From Pycnococcus provasolii (Eukaryota; Chlorophyta; Pseudoscourfieldiophyceae; Pseudoscourfieldiales; Pycnococcaceae): a stretch of DNA of 64,000 nt. The DNA is taken from NCBI GenBank assembly GCA_938743325.2, contig OW568894.1:372001-436000 (forward strand), written 5' to 3'. How positions within the stretch are numbered: the stretch's first letter is position 1; every line of letters begins with the position of its first letter. The translations under genes were made by a program, and so were the position numbers. Shown here in pieces: positions 39,158 to 49,066 of the stretch. The notes under the pieces were generated by a model that was given only the letters and a program-made list of their open reading frames with translations, searched no databases and was not told the origin of the DNA.

Positions 39158-39364
39158 TTTGAAAAAAATGGGTGAAAATTGTGAACGTCATGGGGGATGC
39201 CTGTGGACCGGGTGGGTGTTCGTTGGTGAATTCGAAAAAGAGTTGCATGTGTAGTTTAGTTAGGGCTTTCATTTGCAAGTCTCAGAACACCGAACTGACG
39301 TCGTTAAGGCCGCCGTTCACCTGTGCAAACCTTGTGTATTCCAGAGTTTTTCTCGGGATAGAAC
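39156..39364 (-). repeat. Right terminal inverted repeat
   Basis: 209 bp, the reverse complement of 37144-37356 apart from a 4-bp gap and very few mismatches. The TA at 39365-39366 follows. Confidence 0.88.
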
Positions 39365-39747
39365 TAGGTAGGAATACTCCTTGGTAGTTTTCTCCCAAGG
39401 CTTCTTCTTACGAGTACGAGTCCCTTTCCGAGTAGTAGGGTTCCTGCGCTCCTCCAGACCTCCACGTCAGTCTAGCTAGGGCCCACCCACTACGGGTACG
39501 ACTTTCTGCATGCATGGCTTGCAAGAATTGAAACACTTGCAAGGGAAAAACCAAAGGCCGAAGGGAAGGGGGAACGCCGGGGAAGCCGCCTTGCTTTACT
39601 ACGTGTCGTATCCTCTCCCCCTTTCCCCTTTCTTTTGCACCAGTGTGCCCTTAAGGGATCCCCCACGCGGCCCGCACGTATCTGGGTGGCCCCCGGCCGT
39701 TGGTTGACCTATCATATATAATTCCATTCTAAGATAAGATATCGTCG
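39365..39747. other. Intergenic region upstream of first CBM20 gene
   Basis: No gene is seen. Features are a GGGAAGGGGGAACGCCGGGG purine-rich run near 39560-39582, a pyrimidine-rich run at about 39610-39635, and a CCCTTAAGGG palindrome near 39650, about 95 bp before the ATG. Confidence 0.5.
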
Positions 39748-40959
39748 ATGGGCGTTCCCATTCCTTCCAGCAGGAATCATAATACGTTCAAGCTCAGAGC
39801 CTGCTCTCTCGGACAATTTTCGGATTCTGCGCGTCCTTTCATTGTTTTTTCTTCCAGAACACTCCAGAAACGTGGGAACGCCGCCTTAACCACCTCGAGC
39901 TCGAGCTCGAGATGGAACGCACGCACCCTGAACCTGAACGACCCGGAAAGACGTTTCCACGCACGAAGACTCGTTCTCGAGGCGTTGCACTCGCCGACGT
40001 CGACGAGCGGATACGGCATGCCGCCTACCGATGAAAACGAATCGCACCACCAGCAGTACAGTGGTACCGTGCAACACATCGACCACTACGGCGGACACGA
40101 CGATAACGCCGTCGTCACGCAGACCACCGCGGACGGCATCGCAGGAACGACCGACCCGATCATGCAAAGTGACACGTACGCAGAGGCGCTCAGGCAGCTC
40201 AAGCAGCTCGAGGAAACCGCCGTGCGTGCGAAGAACTACGCTGTCGCGGCTCGTGTGCAGACTGCCACGCAGGCTGTCGAAACTATCACCGCGCAGCTGT
40301 CGGAGATTTCCAGGCTGGAAGGGACGGCGGTACGCGAACGCGACTACGCCGCGGCTGAGCAGTGCCGACACCACGAGGCGGCTCTGCTTCACGACCTCGA
40401 CGCGAACCTCAACTGGGACTTCTGGGCGCACGACGCACCCGCCGCTCAAACGACGCAAAGCCAGTTCGACCCGTCGGCGCCCTTCACGGGTGCAGGCACA
40501 ACGGCGACGCAGGCGGCGCGGCTCGTTCCCGTGCGCTTCTCTGTCGCGTGCGAAACTGCGTTCGGCGACTCCGTCGTTCTCGTCGGATCCGCGCCGCAGC
40601 TGGGTGCGTGGAGCTTGCACAGCACGATCCCGATGACGTTCGTCGCGGGCGAGACGTGGACGTGCGAGTGCGTGCTTCCCGCAGGTTTGGAGTTCGAGTT
40701 CAAGTTCATTCAACGCAAGGAGCACGACACGGAGTTTGTCGATCCGATGTGGCAAGAGGGCGAGAACTTCGTCGGCTCGATTCCCGTCGACGACGACGTG
40801 CGCACGGTGGACATGCGATGCACGTGGGGTGCCGACGGCGACGCCGCGACGCAAGAGAGCGAGAGTCGCGGCGCTGGCGCGTCAACACCAGGCGGGTCGA
40901 ACAACTTGGTATGGATCTGCAGATCTCTTAAAAGGCGGCTTAAGAAACAAAACAAGTGA
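39748..40959 (+). CDS. CBM20 starch-binding protein with UVR-like helices, copy A
   Basis: 403 residues. The N-terminal 60 residues (MGVPIPSSRNHNTFKLRA...) are Ser/Arg/Thr-rich with few acids, consistent with a plastid transit peptide. Residues about 140-215 hold two UVR-like helical hairpins (QLEETAVRAKNYAVAARVQT; RLEGTAVRERDYAAAEQCRH). Residues about 255-360 form a CBM20: VPVRFSVACETAFGDSVVLV, then LGAW, a second Trp in ETWTCE, FEFKFIQR, and a third Trp in DPMWQEGENF. CBM20 modules bind alpha-glucans. No catalytic domain is attached, so this is probably a starch-binding scaffold or regulator in the plastid; partner unknown. The core 40151-40873 is duplicated in the gene at 43548. Confidence 0.82.
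   Translation: MGVPIPSSRNHNTFKLRACSLGQFSDSARPFIVFSSRTLQKRGNAALTTSSSSSRWNARTLNLNDPERRFHARRLVLEALHSPTSTSGYGMPPTDENESHHQQYSGTVQHIDHYGGHDDNAVVTQTTADGIAGTTDPIMQSDTYAEALRQLKQLEETAVRAKNYAVAARVQTATQAVETITAQLSEISRLEGTAVRERDYAAAEQCRHHEAALLHDLDANLNWDFWAHDAPAAQTTQSQFDPSAPFTGAGTTATQAARLVPVRFSVACETAFGDSVVLVGSAPQLGAWSLHSTIPMTFVAGETWTCECVLPAGLEFEFKFIQRKEHDTEFVDPMWQEGENFVGSIPVDDDVRTVDMRCTWGADGDAATQESESRGAGASTPGGSNNLVWICRSLKRRLKKQNK
40151..40873 (+). repeat. Segmental duplication, copy A
   Basis: 723 bp matching 43978-44709. By eye there are about eight substitutions and one 9-bp in-frame gap (Asn-Ser-Ser present only in copy B). The match stops sharply at both ends. Confidence 0.9.
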
Positions 40960-41461
40960 ATACCCTAATAACCGACCCTTAAAAAATAAAAAAATCAAAG
41001 AAAAAACATAATTTAAAAAAAAATAAAACTATTTTTTTGTGTGTGTGATTTGTGTGAAAAAGAAATCATAAATACAAATAAAATTCCAATCCCTTGGACT
41101 CGCCGAACTCTATTAAAAATATCGAGGAAAAAATCAAACCCGAAAAATCGTCGGGCCCCCCATTTCCTTCGATGTTCGAGTAGTTTCTGGAAAGAGAAAG
41201 AGTCCCCTGAGGAAATGGATCAGATAGATTCGCCCCTGGGGCACTCCCTGGGGCATTGTAAGCCTCTCAAATCCCCCTGGCCCCCCCCCCCTTGAGAACA
41301 ACCAGGGGCCTCAGAATTTCAGAAATGCGCAGTGTTTTGGTCAGTAGTTTTTAGCTTCTTGCTCCCAGGAATTCCTCTGCCACGCGTCGTTTATCAGCCC
41401 TGGTAGTGGGTTCACTGTTCACTGTAGTAGTACTTCACTGTTCACTTCGCTCAATCAATCA
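40960..41461. other. AT-rich intergenic region
   Basis: The first 150 bases are very A-rich with several AATAAA-like words near 40985-41085, likely the copy A 3' end. A C-run near 41279-41292 and two TTCACTGTTCACT words near 41409-41445 precede the next ATG. No gene is seen. Confidence 0.55.
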
Positions 41462-42940
41462 ATGGCGGGTCTGGTTGTACGACGCACGTCGTCCACGCTT
41501 CAGGCTCGTACTAGTACTAAGCCGTCTCTAGCGGTCCGACGTAACCGAAGTGCGTCACTCGTACACCAGCACTCGGCGCATCAAAGCGGAGTGCAACAGG
41601 GGGGCACTTCTTCTTCTTCGCTTAGTAGTAGCACTGCCGGCGGGCTTCCGAGCTGGTGGAAGAATCGACGCAACACAGACACCACAAAACTTCCCGTCGC
41701 CCACGCGCCTGCTGTGGAAGTGGCATCATCAGCAACAACAGGGAACAAGGCTGCTGCCACGGAACGCCTCCATGCCGCGGAACGAGAACTGCAAGAACTC
41801 TTCGAAAACGAAGGAGGCGCACCCAAGGCAAGCGTCGTCGCGAAGCTGAGGTCTGAAATCAACACCCTTCGGCAGCATGCTGGACCACACTACTACACCG
41901 AGGAGGGCCCCCGCCCGGATACATCACCTCATGGACCCATAACCCTGCTGCCGTACAACGACGACGACGAAACAAAAATAAAAACATCTCCTCCAGCCGC
42001 TTCTGTGGTGTCACCACTCTCGTCGTCATCCGTTCTCTCTGCAATCACCCTGTCGGGTGACAACGAAATGGTTGGTGCGACGTACACCAAAAGTGCAGGA
42101 TGGAAGACATTCGTGCGTTCGTCGTTCGACCAAAACAAGAAGAAACAATCAGCAGCAGCTGCCGCTGAGCCTTCTTCTTCTCCTCGTAATGGATGCGTAA
42201 CCCTGCTGCCGTACCACTGCCACAACGGAAATGGCGGTAGTAGTAGTGCTGCTACTGCTGCTTCTAATAATGTCGTCATCAACGAAGAAGCCCAAACTAC
42301 AGCCGCAACAAACCATGATGATGAAGTGGTGGAGGTGGAAGTTTTCCCACCACCCAAAAACGAGGAGGAACACAACAGCAACAGCAGCAACAGCAGCAAC
42401 AGCAACAACAACAACAGGCAATTTTTGGGCGAACTCGGGAAAATCATCACGAATCTCGTGCCCTCGACTGACCACGACGACGAGTTTACGCCACCGGCTA
42501 CACACACGCGAGAGTCGTTTGCGAGGGTACGCGCCGAAGCATCCGCAGCTCTGCAGGTGACTCGCGCCGATCTCAGGGTGGCAAACGCGAAGCTTGCAGC
42601 ATCTAACAAGGAACTGAATGCGGAGAGGCGCAAGGCTGAGCGACTCAAGGCGTCGCTGAGTTCCTGCAGGTCGGACGTGACGGAGCTACGCGCGCAGCTC
42701 GCGGAGACGCGGTTGTTCAATCAAGAAAAGGACAAACAGCTCGAGGATGCGTACCAGGCCTTGTCGGAGGGTGCGACGGAGCGAGGCATGCTGCGCAGTG
42801 AGATCAAGTCGCTCGAGACGCAGCTTACCGATTCAGAAAAGGAGCTTTCAGAATGGGCGAACGAGCTCATAGTTCTGAAGGATGCGATCGATGACGAGAA
42901 TGATAGGAATTTGTCGCTTCACTTGGATTCGGTGGCATGA
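41462..42940 (+). CDS. Coiled-coil protein with possible transit peptide, unrecognised
   Basis: 492 residues. The N-terminus MAGLVVRRTSSTLQARTSTK is basic and hydroxylated, plausible as an organelle-targeting signal. It resembles the start of the neighbouring copy B protein (VVPRRTSSSL). Residues 80-145 include a charged helix (RLHAAERELQELFENEG). Two LLPY boxes (GPITLLPYNDDD and CVTLLPYHCHN) recur in the middle, and residues about 355-485 are a long coiled coil (RVANAKLAASNKELNAERRK). Low-complexity Ser/Asn runs are encoded by AGC/AAC repeats at 42370-42417. No enzyme motif is seen. Lying between the two CBM20 genes on the same strand, it might share their compartment, but that is inference. 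Confidence 0.65.
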   Translation: MAGLVVRRTSSTLQARTSTKPSLAVRRNRSASLVHQHSAHQSGVQQGGTSSSSLSSSTAGGLPSWWKNRRNTDTTKLPVAHAPAVEVASSATTGNKAAATERLHAAERELQELFENEGGAPKASVVAKLRSEINTLRQHAGPHYYTEEGPRPDTSPHGPITLLPYNDDDETKIKTSPPAASVVSPLSSSSVLSAITLSGDNEMVGATYTKSAGWKTFVRSSFDQNKKKQSAAAAAEPSSSPRNGCVTLLPYHCHNGNGGSSSAATAASNNVVINEEAQTTAATNHDDEVVEVEVFPPPKNEEEHNSNSSNSSNSNNNNRQFLGELGKIITNLVPSTDHDDEFTPPATHTRESFARVRAEASAALQVTRADLRVANAKLAASNKELNAERRKAERLKASLSSCRSDVTELRAQLAETRLFNQEKDKQLEDAYQALSEGATERGMLRSEIKSLETQLTDSEKELSEWANELIVLKDAIDDENDRNLSLHLDSVA

Positions 42941-43547
42941 TGAAACAACACAGGTCTACGGAGGAGAGTTGTTGCTACTTGCTAGTCTAGCAGCAAGCAA
43001 GACGGAGAACTAGAGGAAGTTTTTTTTCCATCTGGGAGAATTGGAGGAGAAATCGATTTTTTTAGCAACTGAAATAAATCCATAACAATGAATCAAACAA
43101 CAAAGAAAGAATGTCACGCCTCCTCCTCCTCCCGCAGGCCAGCCACCACCACCACCGCCAAGCGCCAACTTTAATTGTTGAACCGCCGCACGCACGCAAG
43201 TTCTAGATAATAGACGCGCGGTTGAGCCGTTGAGGCGGTTCGCCCTCAAGCCCCTCATCATTCAGAGCAACATACATGTCCGCCATGAATTGAATTCGAC
43301 GCCATGAATTGAATTCCAAAATCGGAAAGGAAAATGGAAATCGGGTTGGAAACTCCCAGAACAAAGAAGGATTTTTCATTCTCGGAACCCCCAAAATAAA
43401 TAATGCATTGACCAAATATCAACCCCCAAATCAGCATGCCGCCGGGGCCGTGGTAGTACATAGAATTTCTCGGTCGGCTGTTACCACTTGGACTTGCCGC
43501 GTGGCGTCACATTTTATCTCTAAATTCCTTTCTTCTCACTGAATTCC
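42941..43547. other. Intergenic region between coiled-coil and CBM20 copy B genes
   Basis: No gene is seen. It includes an imperfect direct repeat of GCCATGAATTGAATTC at 43285-43318 and a CCACCACCACCACCG run near 43144-43158. Confidence 0.5.
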
Positions 43548-44795
43548 ATGGCGTCCACCTCAGCAGGTGTTGTACCACGCCGCACGTCGTCGTCGTTGTC
43601 AGGAGCCGGCAGCACTAGTAGTAGTAGCATTTCTAATTCTAATACTACTCGTCGTGGTATTGGTGGTGTCGTCCACCGCCGCCGACGCACGACAAGCGGC
43701 AGCAGCTACAACAACTTTGCCCACCACCACGATAGCAGGAATCGCGCTTACATGGTTCCCCTGATGACGCCATCCACGACGACAGACACGAATGCTGCTG
43801 TAGTGGTTGTAGACCCTCCTCCTCCGGCTCATCATCATGCTGCTGCCGAACCAAAATCACAATCAGCATCGGCAGGAGGAGGATGGGTGCGTGTCATCCA
43901 GCAGCAAGCGAATCGACAGCAGCAGCAGCAGCAGCAACGATACAACGACAACACGGCAATGACAGCAATCACGACCGCCGACCCGATCATGCAAAGTGAC
44001 ACGTACGCAGAGGCGCTCAGGCAGCTCAAGCAGCTCGAGGAAACCGCCGTGCGTGCGAAGAACTACGCCGTCGCGGCTCGTGTGCAGACTGCCACGCAGG
44101 CAATCGAAACTATCACCGCACAGCTGTCGGAGATTTCCAGGCTGGAAGGGACGGCGGTACGCGAACGTGACTACGCCGCGGCTGAGCAGTACCGACACCA
44201 CGAGGCGGCTCTGCTTCACGACCTCGACGCGAACCTCAACTGGGACTTCTGGGCGCACGACGCACCCGCCGCTCAAACGACGCAAAGCCAGTTCGACCCG
44301 AACTCGTCGTCGGCGCCCTTCACGGGTGCAGGCACAACGGCGACGCAGGCGGCGCGGCTCGTTCCCGTGCGCTTCTCTGTCGCGTGCGAAACTGCGTTCG
44401 GCGACTCCGTCGTTCTCGTCGGATCCGCGCCGCAGCTGGGTGCGTGGAGCTTGCACAGCACGATCCCGATGACGTTCGTCGCGGGCGAGACGTGGACGTG
44501 CGAGTGCGTGCTTCCCGCAGGTTTGGAGTTCGAGTTCAAGTTCATTCAACGCAAGGATCACGACACGGAGTTTGTCGATCCGATGTGGCAAGAGGGCGAG
44601 AACTTCGTCGGCTCGATTCCCGTCGACGACGACGTGCGCACGGTGGACATGCGATGCACGTGGGGTGCCGACGGCGACGCCGCGACGCAAGAGAGCGAAA
44701 GTCGCGGCGGCGTGTCTGGCGGGAACTTGGTATGGATCTGTCGATCTCTGCGGCGGCGCGAGAAGAAGGTTTCACAGAAGACAATCTCGGGCTGA
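43548..44795 (+). CDS. CBM20 starch-binding protein with UVR-like helices, copy B
   Basis: 415 residues. The first 145 residues are unrelated to copy A: Ser/Arg/His-rich, then HHHAAAEPKSQ and a Gln tract (encoded by CAG repeats at 43918-43936), again suggesting organelle targeting. From DPIMQSDTYAEALRQLKQLE onward the protein is nearly identical to copy A. It has two UVR-like hairpins and a CBM20 with LGAW, ETWTCE, FKFIQR and MWQEGENF. An extra Asn-Ser-Ser occurs just before the CBM20. The C-terminal ends differ again (SLRRREKKVSQKTISG). Starch or glucan binding is known for CBM20; the biological role is inference. Third of three same-strand genes. Confidence 0.82.
   Translation: MASTSAGVVPRRTSSSLSGAGSTSSSSISNSNTTRRGIGGVVHRRRRTTSGSSYNNFAHHHDSRNRAYMVPLMTPSTTTDTNAAVVVVDPPPPAHHHAAAEPKSQSASAGGGWVRVIQQQANRQQQQQQQRYNDNTAMTAITTADPIMQSDTYAEALRQLKQLEETAVRAKNYAVAARVQTATQAIETITAQLSEISRLEGTAVRERDYAAAEQYRHHEAALLHDLDANLNWDFWAHDAPAAQTTQSQFDPNSSSAPFTGAGTTATQAARLVPVRFSVACETAFGDSVVLVGSAPQLGAWSLHSTIPMTFVAGETWTCECVLPAGLEFEFKFIQRKDHDTEFVDPMWQEGENFVGSIPVDDDVRTVDMRCTWGADGDAATQESESRGGVSGGNLVWICRSLRRREKKVSQKTISG
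43978..44709 (+). repeat. Segmental duplication, copy B
   Basis: 732 bp matching 40151-40873, about 99 percent by eye, with a 9-bp insertion. Synonymous sites are also conserved, implying recent duplication or gene conversion. Confidence 0.9.
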
Positions 44796-44933
44796 AGGGC
44801 TGAAGGGGTAACAGCACCACAGCAAACAATAAGAAAAAACTTTCGCCACCCGCTTAAACACACACACGCGCTCCACACACACACACACTCTCTCTCTTTG
44901 ACTCCCCGTCACAATTTTCTCGTCTTAGAATCA

Positions 44934-46473
44934 TCAGACACGCGGCGTACCACCCATTTGTGAAATCTGTTCCCTGAGCTTTTGGCAATCGTCGCTCGCC
45001 TTGGTAGAAGATCGCTTTAGGCGAGCTGCCACGAGAACAGCCTCCTTCCTCATTTCCTGAGCCTCCTGCAGCTCACGTCCCTTCCCGTCGAGCGAGGCCT
45101 GAAGCTCCTTAATCTTCGTGACGAGCATCTTAGCCTTGCCTCCGTGCTCCGCCGACTCGCGCTGCAGCTCATCCTTCTCGTGGTCGAGGGAGCTCAGAGT
45201 CGTCTCGAGCTGCTTCGTGCGCGCGCGAGCCGCAAGCACCTCGTCGTGCGCCGACTGTCTCGAAGCCTCGAGATCGTCGCAGCGCCTCTGCAGCTGCGAC
45301 ATGCGAGCGTGATACCCGTCGTTCTCAGCCTGCTTGGACGAGAGCGCCGTCTGCGCGAGAACGAGCTCTCTCTTCAGGTCCTCCACCTGCCTCTGCAGGC
45401 TGGACGAATACTGGTTCTGACGCGACGCGCTCTCCTGGGCAACAGCCTCCACATTACTGAAAGCCTCCTCCTTCGCCTCCAGCAGCATCTCAAGCTCGCT
45501 GACGCGACCTCGCAGCTGCGCCAGCTGCGCCGCCTGAGCCTGGCTGCTCGCGCCCATCGTCCGCAGGCGATTCAGCTCCTCCTCTTTCTGGCGCAGCTGT
45601 TCCTGCGCTTCCGTGGACATGCGCTCGAGTCGCTCCGACGACATGCGCAAGTTGCCAACCTCCCGGCTCTTGTCCTCAGCCTCGCGCACCACAGCCGCGA
45701 GCGTCGACTCGAGCTCCGCCACCTTGCCCTGCAGCTGTGCCCTCTCCCGCGACGCCGAGTCCGCGCTTCCCCCGCGGATCTCCAGAGACCGCACCTGCGA
45801 CTTGAGGCTGTCGTTCTCGCGAACCTTCTCCTCAAGCACGGACTTCGCCTCCGTCATGAGTGTCTCGAGCTCGTTGATTCGCCTCGACGACGACGTGGCG
45901 TCCACGTACTTGTCCGAAGCAGCAGCCACCTCGCGCTGCATGTTCGAGACGAGCGTGCGCAGCTGAAGCACCTCCTCGTCCTTCTCCGCGACGGCCGACT
46001 CGAGGTATGCGACACGCTGGCTGCTTGCCTTACTTCCGCTGCCGCCGGCTGCCGCCGCTGCCCTTGCCGTCTCCAGCTGCGCCTCCAGCGAGCGCATTTT
46101 GGCGCGCAACTCCGCCTCACCTTGCGTCGAGGACGTCATGACGAGCTGCTTGTCTGCTTTGCACCAGTCGACGATCGTCTCCGTGAGGAAGTGCGGCGTT
46201 CCCGTGATGGCGAGGCCGTCGTGGCAAGGTCCGACGTCACTCGAGAACTCGGCGTACTGCTTCGGCGTGAGGATGGCTGTGCCTCCGTTCTTGATAGCCT
46301 CGCAGTTCTCGGCGTTGTAGATGTGAGCTTCGACGAGTCCGGCGCTGTCGAGAACCTGCAGCTCACTCTTCGCGGCAAGCAGCGTCTGGCCCTCCGTCGC
46401 GGCATCTGCCAAGATGGAGAGCGCCTCCTTGAGCTGCGCAATCTGCTCCTCAAGGGTCCATATCTGTTGTTTG

Positions 46474-46508
<35 letters not shown>

Positions 46509-47026
46509 GTGTGTGCGTGTGTTGTTTGGTGAGCGCGTGCGTTCGTGTGTCTGTCTGAGAGTCAAAGAAGCAACTGTCAGGTTTGCTTGCTTACCTTTTC
46601 ACTCTGCTGCTGTTCGAGGTCCGTGATGGTGAGGTCGTGCTTCGCCTTGACCTGATCGGCGAGCGTGGTGAAGAAGTTCTCGCACGCACCACGTGCAGAG
46701 TTTCCGAGTCCGACGACCTTTTCCTTTTCTCGTTCGCAGAGCACAATCGCCTCGTCAAAGTCGCGTTGTTTTTCGGCGAGTTTGCGCAGTGAGGTTGAGA
46801 CTTGGTCTTTCATGCCTGCGACGGATCCTCGCACTTCCGTGGCGATGTGGTCCCATCGTCCTTGTTCTATGCGCGTGCTGTTCATACTCTTCTGCGTGAG
46901 GAGCATGTTGCCTCGCAGCTTCTGCTCGGGTGACGACGACGCGCGCAAGTCGCTCTCAAACGTCGGGTTAGAAACGCCGTACATATTCCCCGAGCGGCCG
47001 AAACCACCACCTGAACGGCCGGACAT
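44934..47026 (-). CDS. Long coiled-coil protein with novel N-terminal region, two exons
   Basis: Exon 1 is 46595-47026 (144 codons) and exon 2 is 44934-46463 (509 codons plus stop). The intron 46464-46594 (131 bp) reads GTAAGC...AACAG on the coding strand and contains a (CAA)n run. Joining gives SEK/IWTLEEQ in phase 0. The 653-residue product starts MSGRSGGGFGRSG. Helices at about 50-150 (KLAEKQRDFDEAIVLCERE) lead to a compact, non-coiled segment at about 175-250 with SAGLVEAHIYNAENCEAIKN and PHFLTETIVDWCKADKQ. The remaining 400 residues are almost continuous coiled coil (QLRGRVSELEMLLEAKEEAF). It is probably a structural or cytoskeletal protein. No family is recognised for the compact segment. 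Confidence 0.75.
46464..46594 (-). other. Intron with CAA microsatellite
   Basis: 131 bp; coding-strand donor GTAAGC and acceptor AACAG. Reads (GTT)n on the + strand at about 46475-46506, expanded immediately before the acceptor in place of a polypyrimidine tract. Confidence 0.75.
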
Positions 47027-47831
47027 ATTCACACAAGCCGACAAGCCTTAAGACTTCACGAGGAAGGAAGAAGCTTAGTGAGGACTAGGTAAGGCCTTAA
47101 GGCTGGCTGTGAAGAGCCTCTGAGCTTTTTGGGGAGCTCCCTCCAAAACACTGTACCCGTAGTAGGATGTTGCTTCGGCTTTCAGGAACAGGATTTTGGA
47201 GGTTTGGAGAACTCAAAGTTTTCCAAACCTTCAGAGTCCTCCAAACTCGAAATTAAAAAAAAACAAGAGGCGTTGGAAAACCTAATACGGTACCGACCTC
47301 TCGCAGTCCTTATGGGCCTATGTACATACACTTCCTCATGGGTACTGTACTGTACTTCTCGTAGCTCTAGGCTTTAGGCTTTCGACTTGTTGTTGCCGCC
47401 TCTCATTCAGACTTCTCAGTGTCATTTTGGGCGGTGGCCTCCTTGCTCTTTTGTTTTCTTCTCTATCGTACATAGTTCTATCTATGGCCTTCTCTCGTAC
47501 CCGGGTAGTTATGTAAGGAGGTGACCACTGGGTGTGTCTTCCCTTTCCTCTTCACGAGGCTTGCTTTGAGTTGGGTTTGGGTTATGGTTGCGCGCGCGCA
47601 TATTTTTTTAATCAACAGAACAGGCCGCCAACGCCACCACTTTCCTACATGACAACACGCGCGCAATATGGTTGGGCGTCTCCCGCTCCTCCTCATCACG
47701 TGGTGGCGATCGACGGCTCACAAGTGACGAAAAACGTGGGAGATTTTTTAGTCTTCCCTCCCTTCCCAAGTTGCCAGTCGTCGCACTCCACTCACCCAAA
47801 ACGACCAAACCTCACTCCCTATCCCCTACTG

Positions 47832-47964
47832 CCAACCCCCAAACCAAACCCCCAAAAACCAAACCAAACCAAACCAAACCCCCAAAACCAAACCCCCAAC
47901 CAAACCCCCAACCAAACCAAACCAAACCCCCAAAACCCAAACCCCCAACCCAACCCAACCAAAC
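47832..47964. repeat. G-free C/A-rich tract
   Basis: About 130 bases composed of C and A only on the + strand, built from AAACC, AACCCCC and AAAACC blocks. The other strand is G/T-only with many GGGGG runs. Confidence 0.8.
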
Positions 47965-48268
47965 TGTACCAGCCCTACTAAAGGTATACATAGGTACCTA
48001 TAAGTACGTGTTATCGCAACAGGGTATTGTGGCATCACATCCCAGTTTTTCCCTACCTAAGGTATTAAAACGTGGTTTCGAAGCCACATCTATACAGTAT
48101 CCACGAACGACCGTCACCGTCACGAACGGCCGTCCGAACCAAACCACACGGGTCCTGTTCTTTTTTCCCGACCGAACGCTCCCACGTGTTGTGTTGTGCT
48201 GTGCTGTGTTGTCGCGACATTGATTGGGCGAGAACGGCGTAGCCGGGCGAGTCTTGTAGAAAATAGGC

Positions 48269-48411
48269 TTAGCGCTAGGCTCAGCGAAGGTGAGTCTCAG
48301 CGCTCAGCTCTCAGCGCTCAGCGTCTAGCGGGCTTCACAAAGCACTTGTTTGTTGTTGGCGCTCACGCTCTCAGCAGCGCTCAGCTTCTCAGCGGAGTCT
48401 CACGTTCTTCT
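48269..48411. repeat. Degenerate CTCAGCGCTCAGC repeats
   Basis: Clustered CTCAGCG/GCTCAGC words, some partly palindromic (AGCGCT), about 650-800 bp upstream of the IQ/EF gene start. Function unknown. Confidence 0.5.
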
Positions 48412-49066
48412 GCGGAGTCTTAAAGAGGATTTTGCAGGGCTTTCGTCACAACAGGTCGAGAGCTCTTTTCCATCAGGGACCGGGATCACTGTTGTCATTC
48501 TGTCTCTCGTCGTGTGTTCATCAACGTTGGCTCTGGGTGTGGCCTTAATCTGGGAACGTTGGGCCTTAACAACGTTGTTGGGTTTAACTCCACTGTGAGT
48601 TCACGGTCACGGCTTTCACCACGGCTTTCACCGTTGGCTTTCACGATTGGCGTGCATTATCGTAGTAAGGTTTCTTTACCGGCGGTTTCTTAAGCTTGCG
48701 TTAAATCAAGCCTTAAGTCTGCTTGTCGTGTGCTCGTGTGCTTCGCTCAATTCACGTTTCGTTTCGTCTTGTTTCCCTTCTTGCGCTTGCTGGCTTGTGC
48801 TGGTTGGTGTTCTCTCACGCATCTTCGGGCTCCATCCTCAGCTTCTTTGGGGTTGGGCTAGGTGTCTCTTTTGCACATCACCCTTGTACGCCGACGTTGG
48901 TGCGCTTCGCCTGCTCGTCAAAGGACCAACAGGCAACTTTCGTCCTCAAGCCACCTCGAAGTGCACTGCGCGGTTCGCCTTGTGTGTCGTCTGCTGCGGC
49001 ATAATACCACCTTCTTTGCAGCTTCTTTTCTTTACTGTAGTGCTACGCACACCACCACACTTGCAC

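Larger units (their letters stand above)
37144..39364 (+). mobile_element. Tc1/mariner-superfamily DNA transposon with long TIRs
   Basis: A 2221-bp element bounded by TA on both sides (37142-37143 and 39365-39366), the target duplication of Tc1/mariner elements. Terminal inverted repeats are 213 bp (37144-37356) and 209 bp (39156-39364), starting GTTCTATCCCGAG. They are nearly identical except for a 4-bp AAAT difference. The transposase is in two overlapping frames. TIR similarity suggests recent activity. The TIRs are long for this superfamily, where they are usually tens of bases. Confidence 0.9.
47027..49066. other. Large divergent intergenic region, no gene seen
   Basis: About 2 kb between divergent genes. 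It contains CTTAAGG palindromes at 47045-47105, a G-free CCAAACC tract at 47832-47964 and CTCAGCGCTCAGC repeats at 48269-48411. From 48647 the frame of the downstream gene is open but T-rich and UTR-like; a 5' UTR intron cannot be excluded. Confidence 0.5.

Noticed and set aside
48647-49066. 140-codon upstream extension of the IQ/EF protein
   Set aside because: Leu/Cys/Ser-rich, T-rich sequence without conserved pattern; the ATG at 49067 starts a typical acidic N-terminus directly before the IQ helix.
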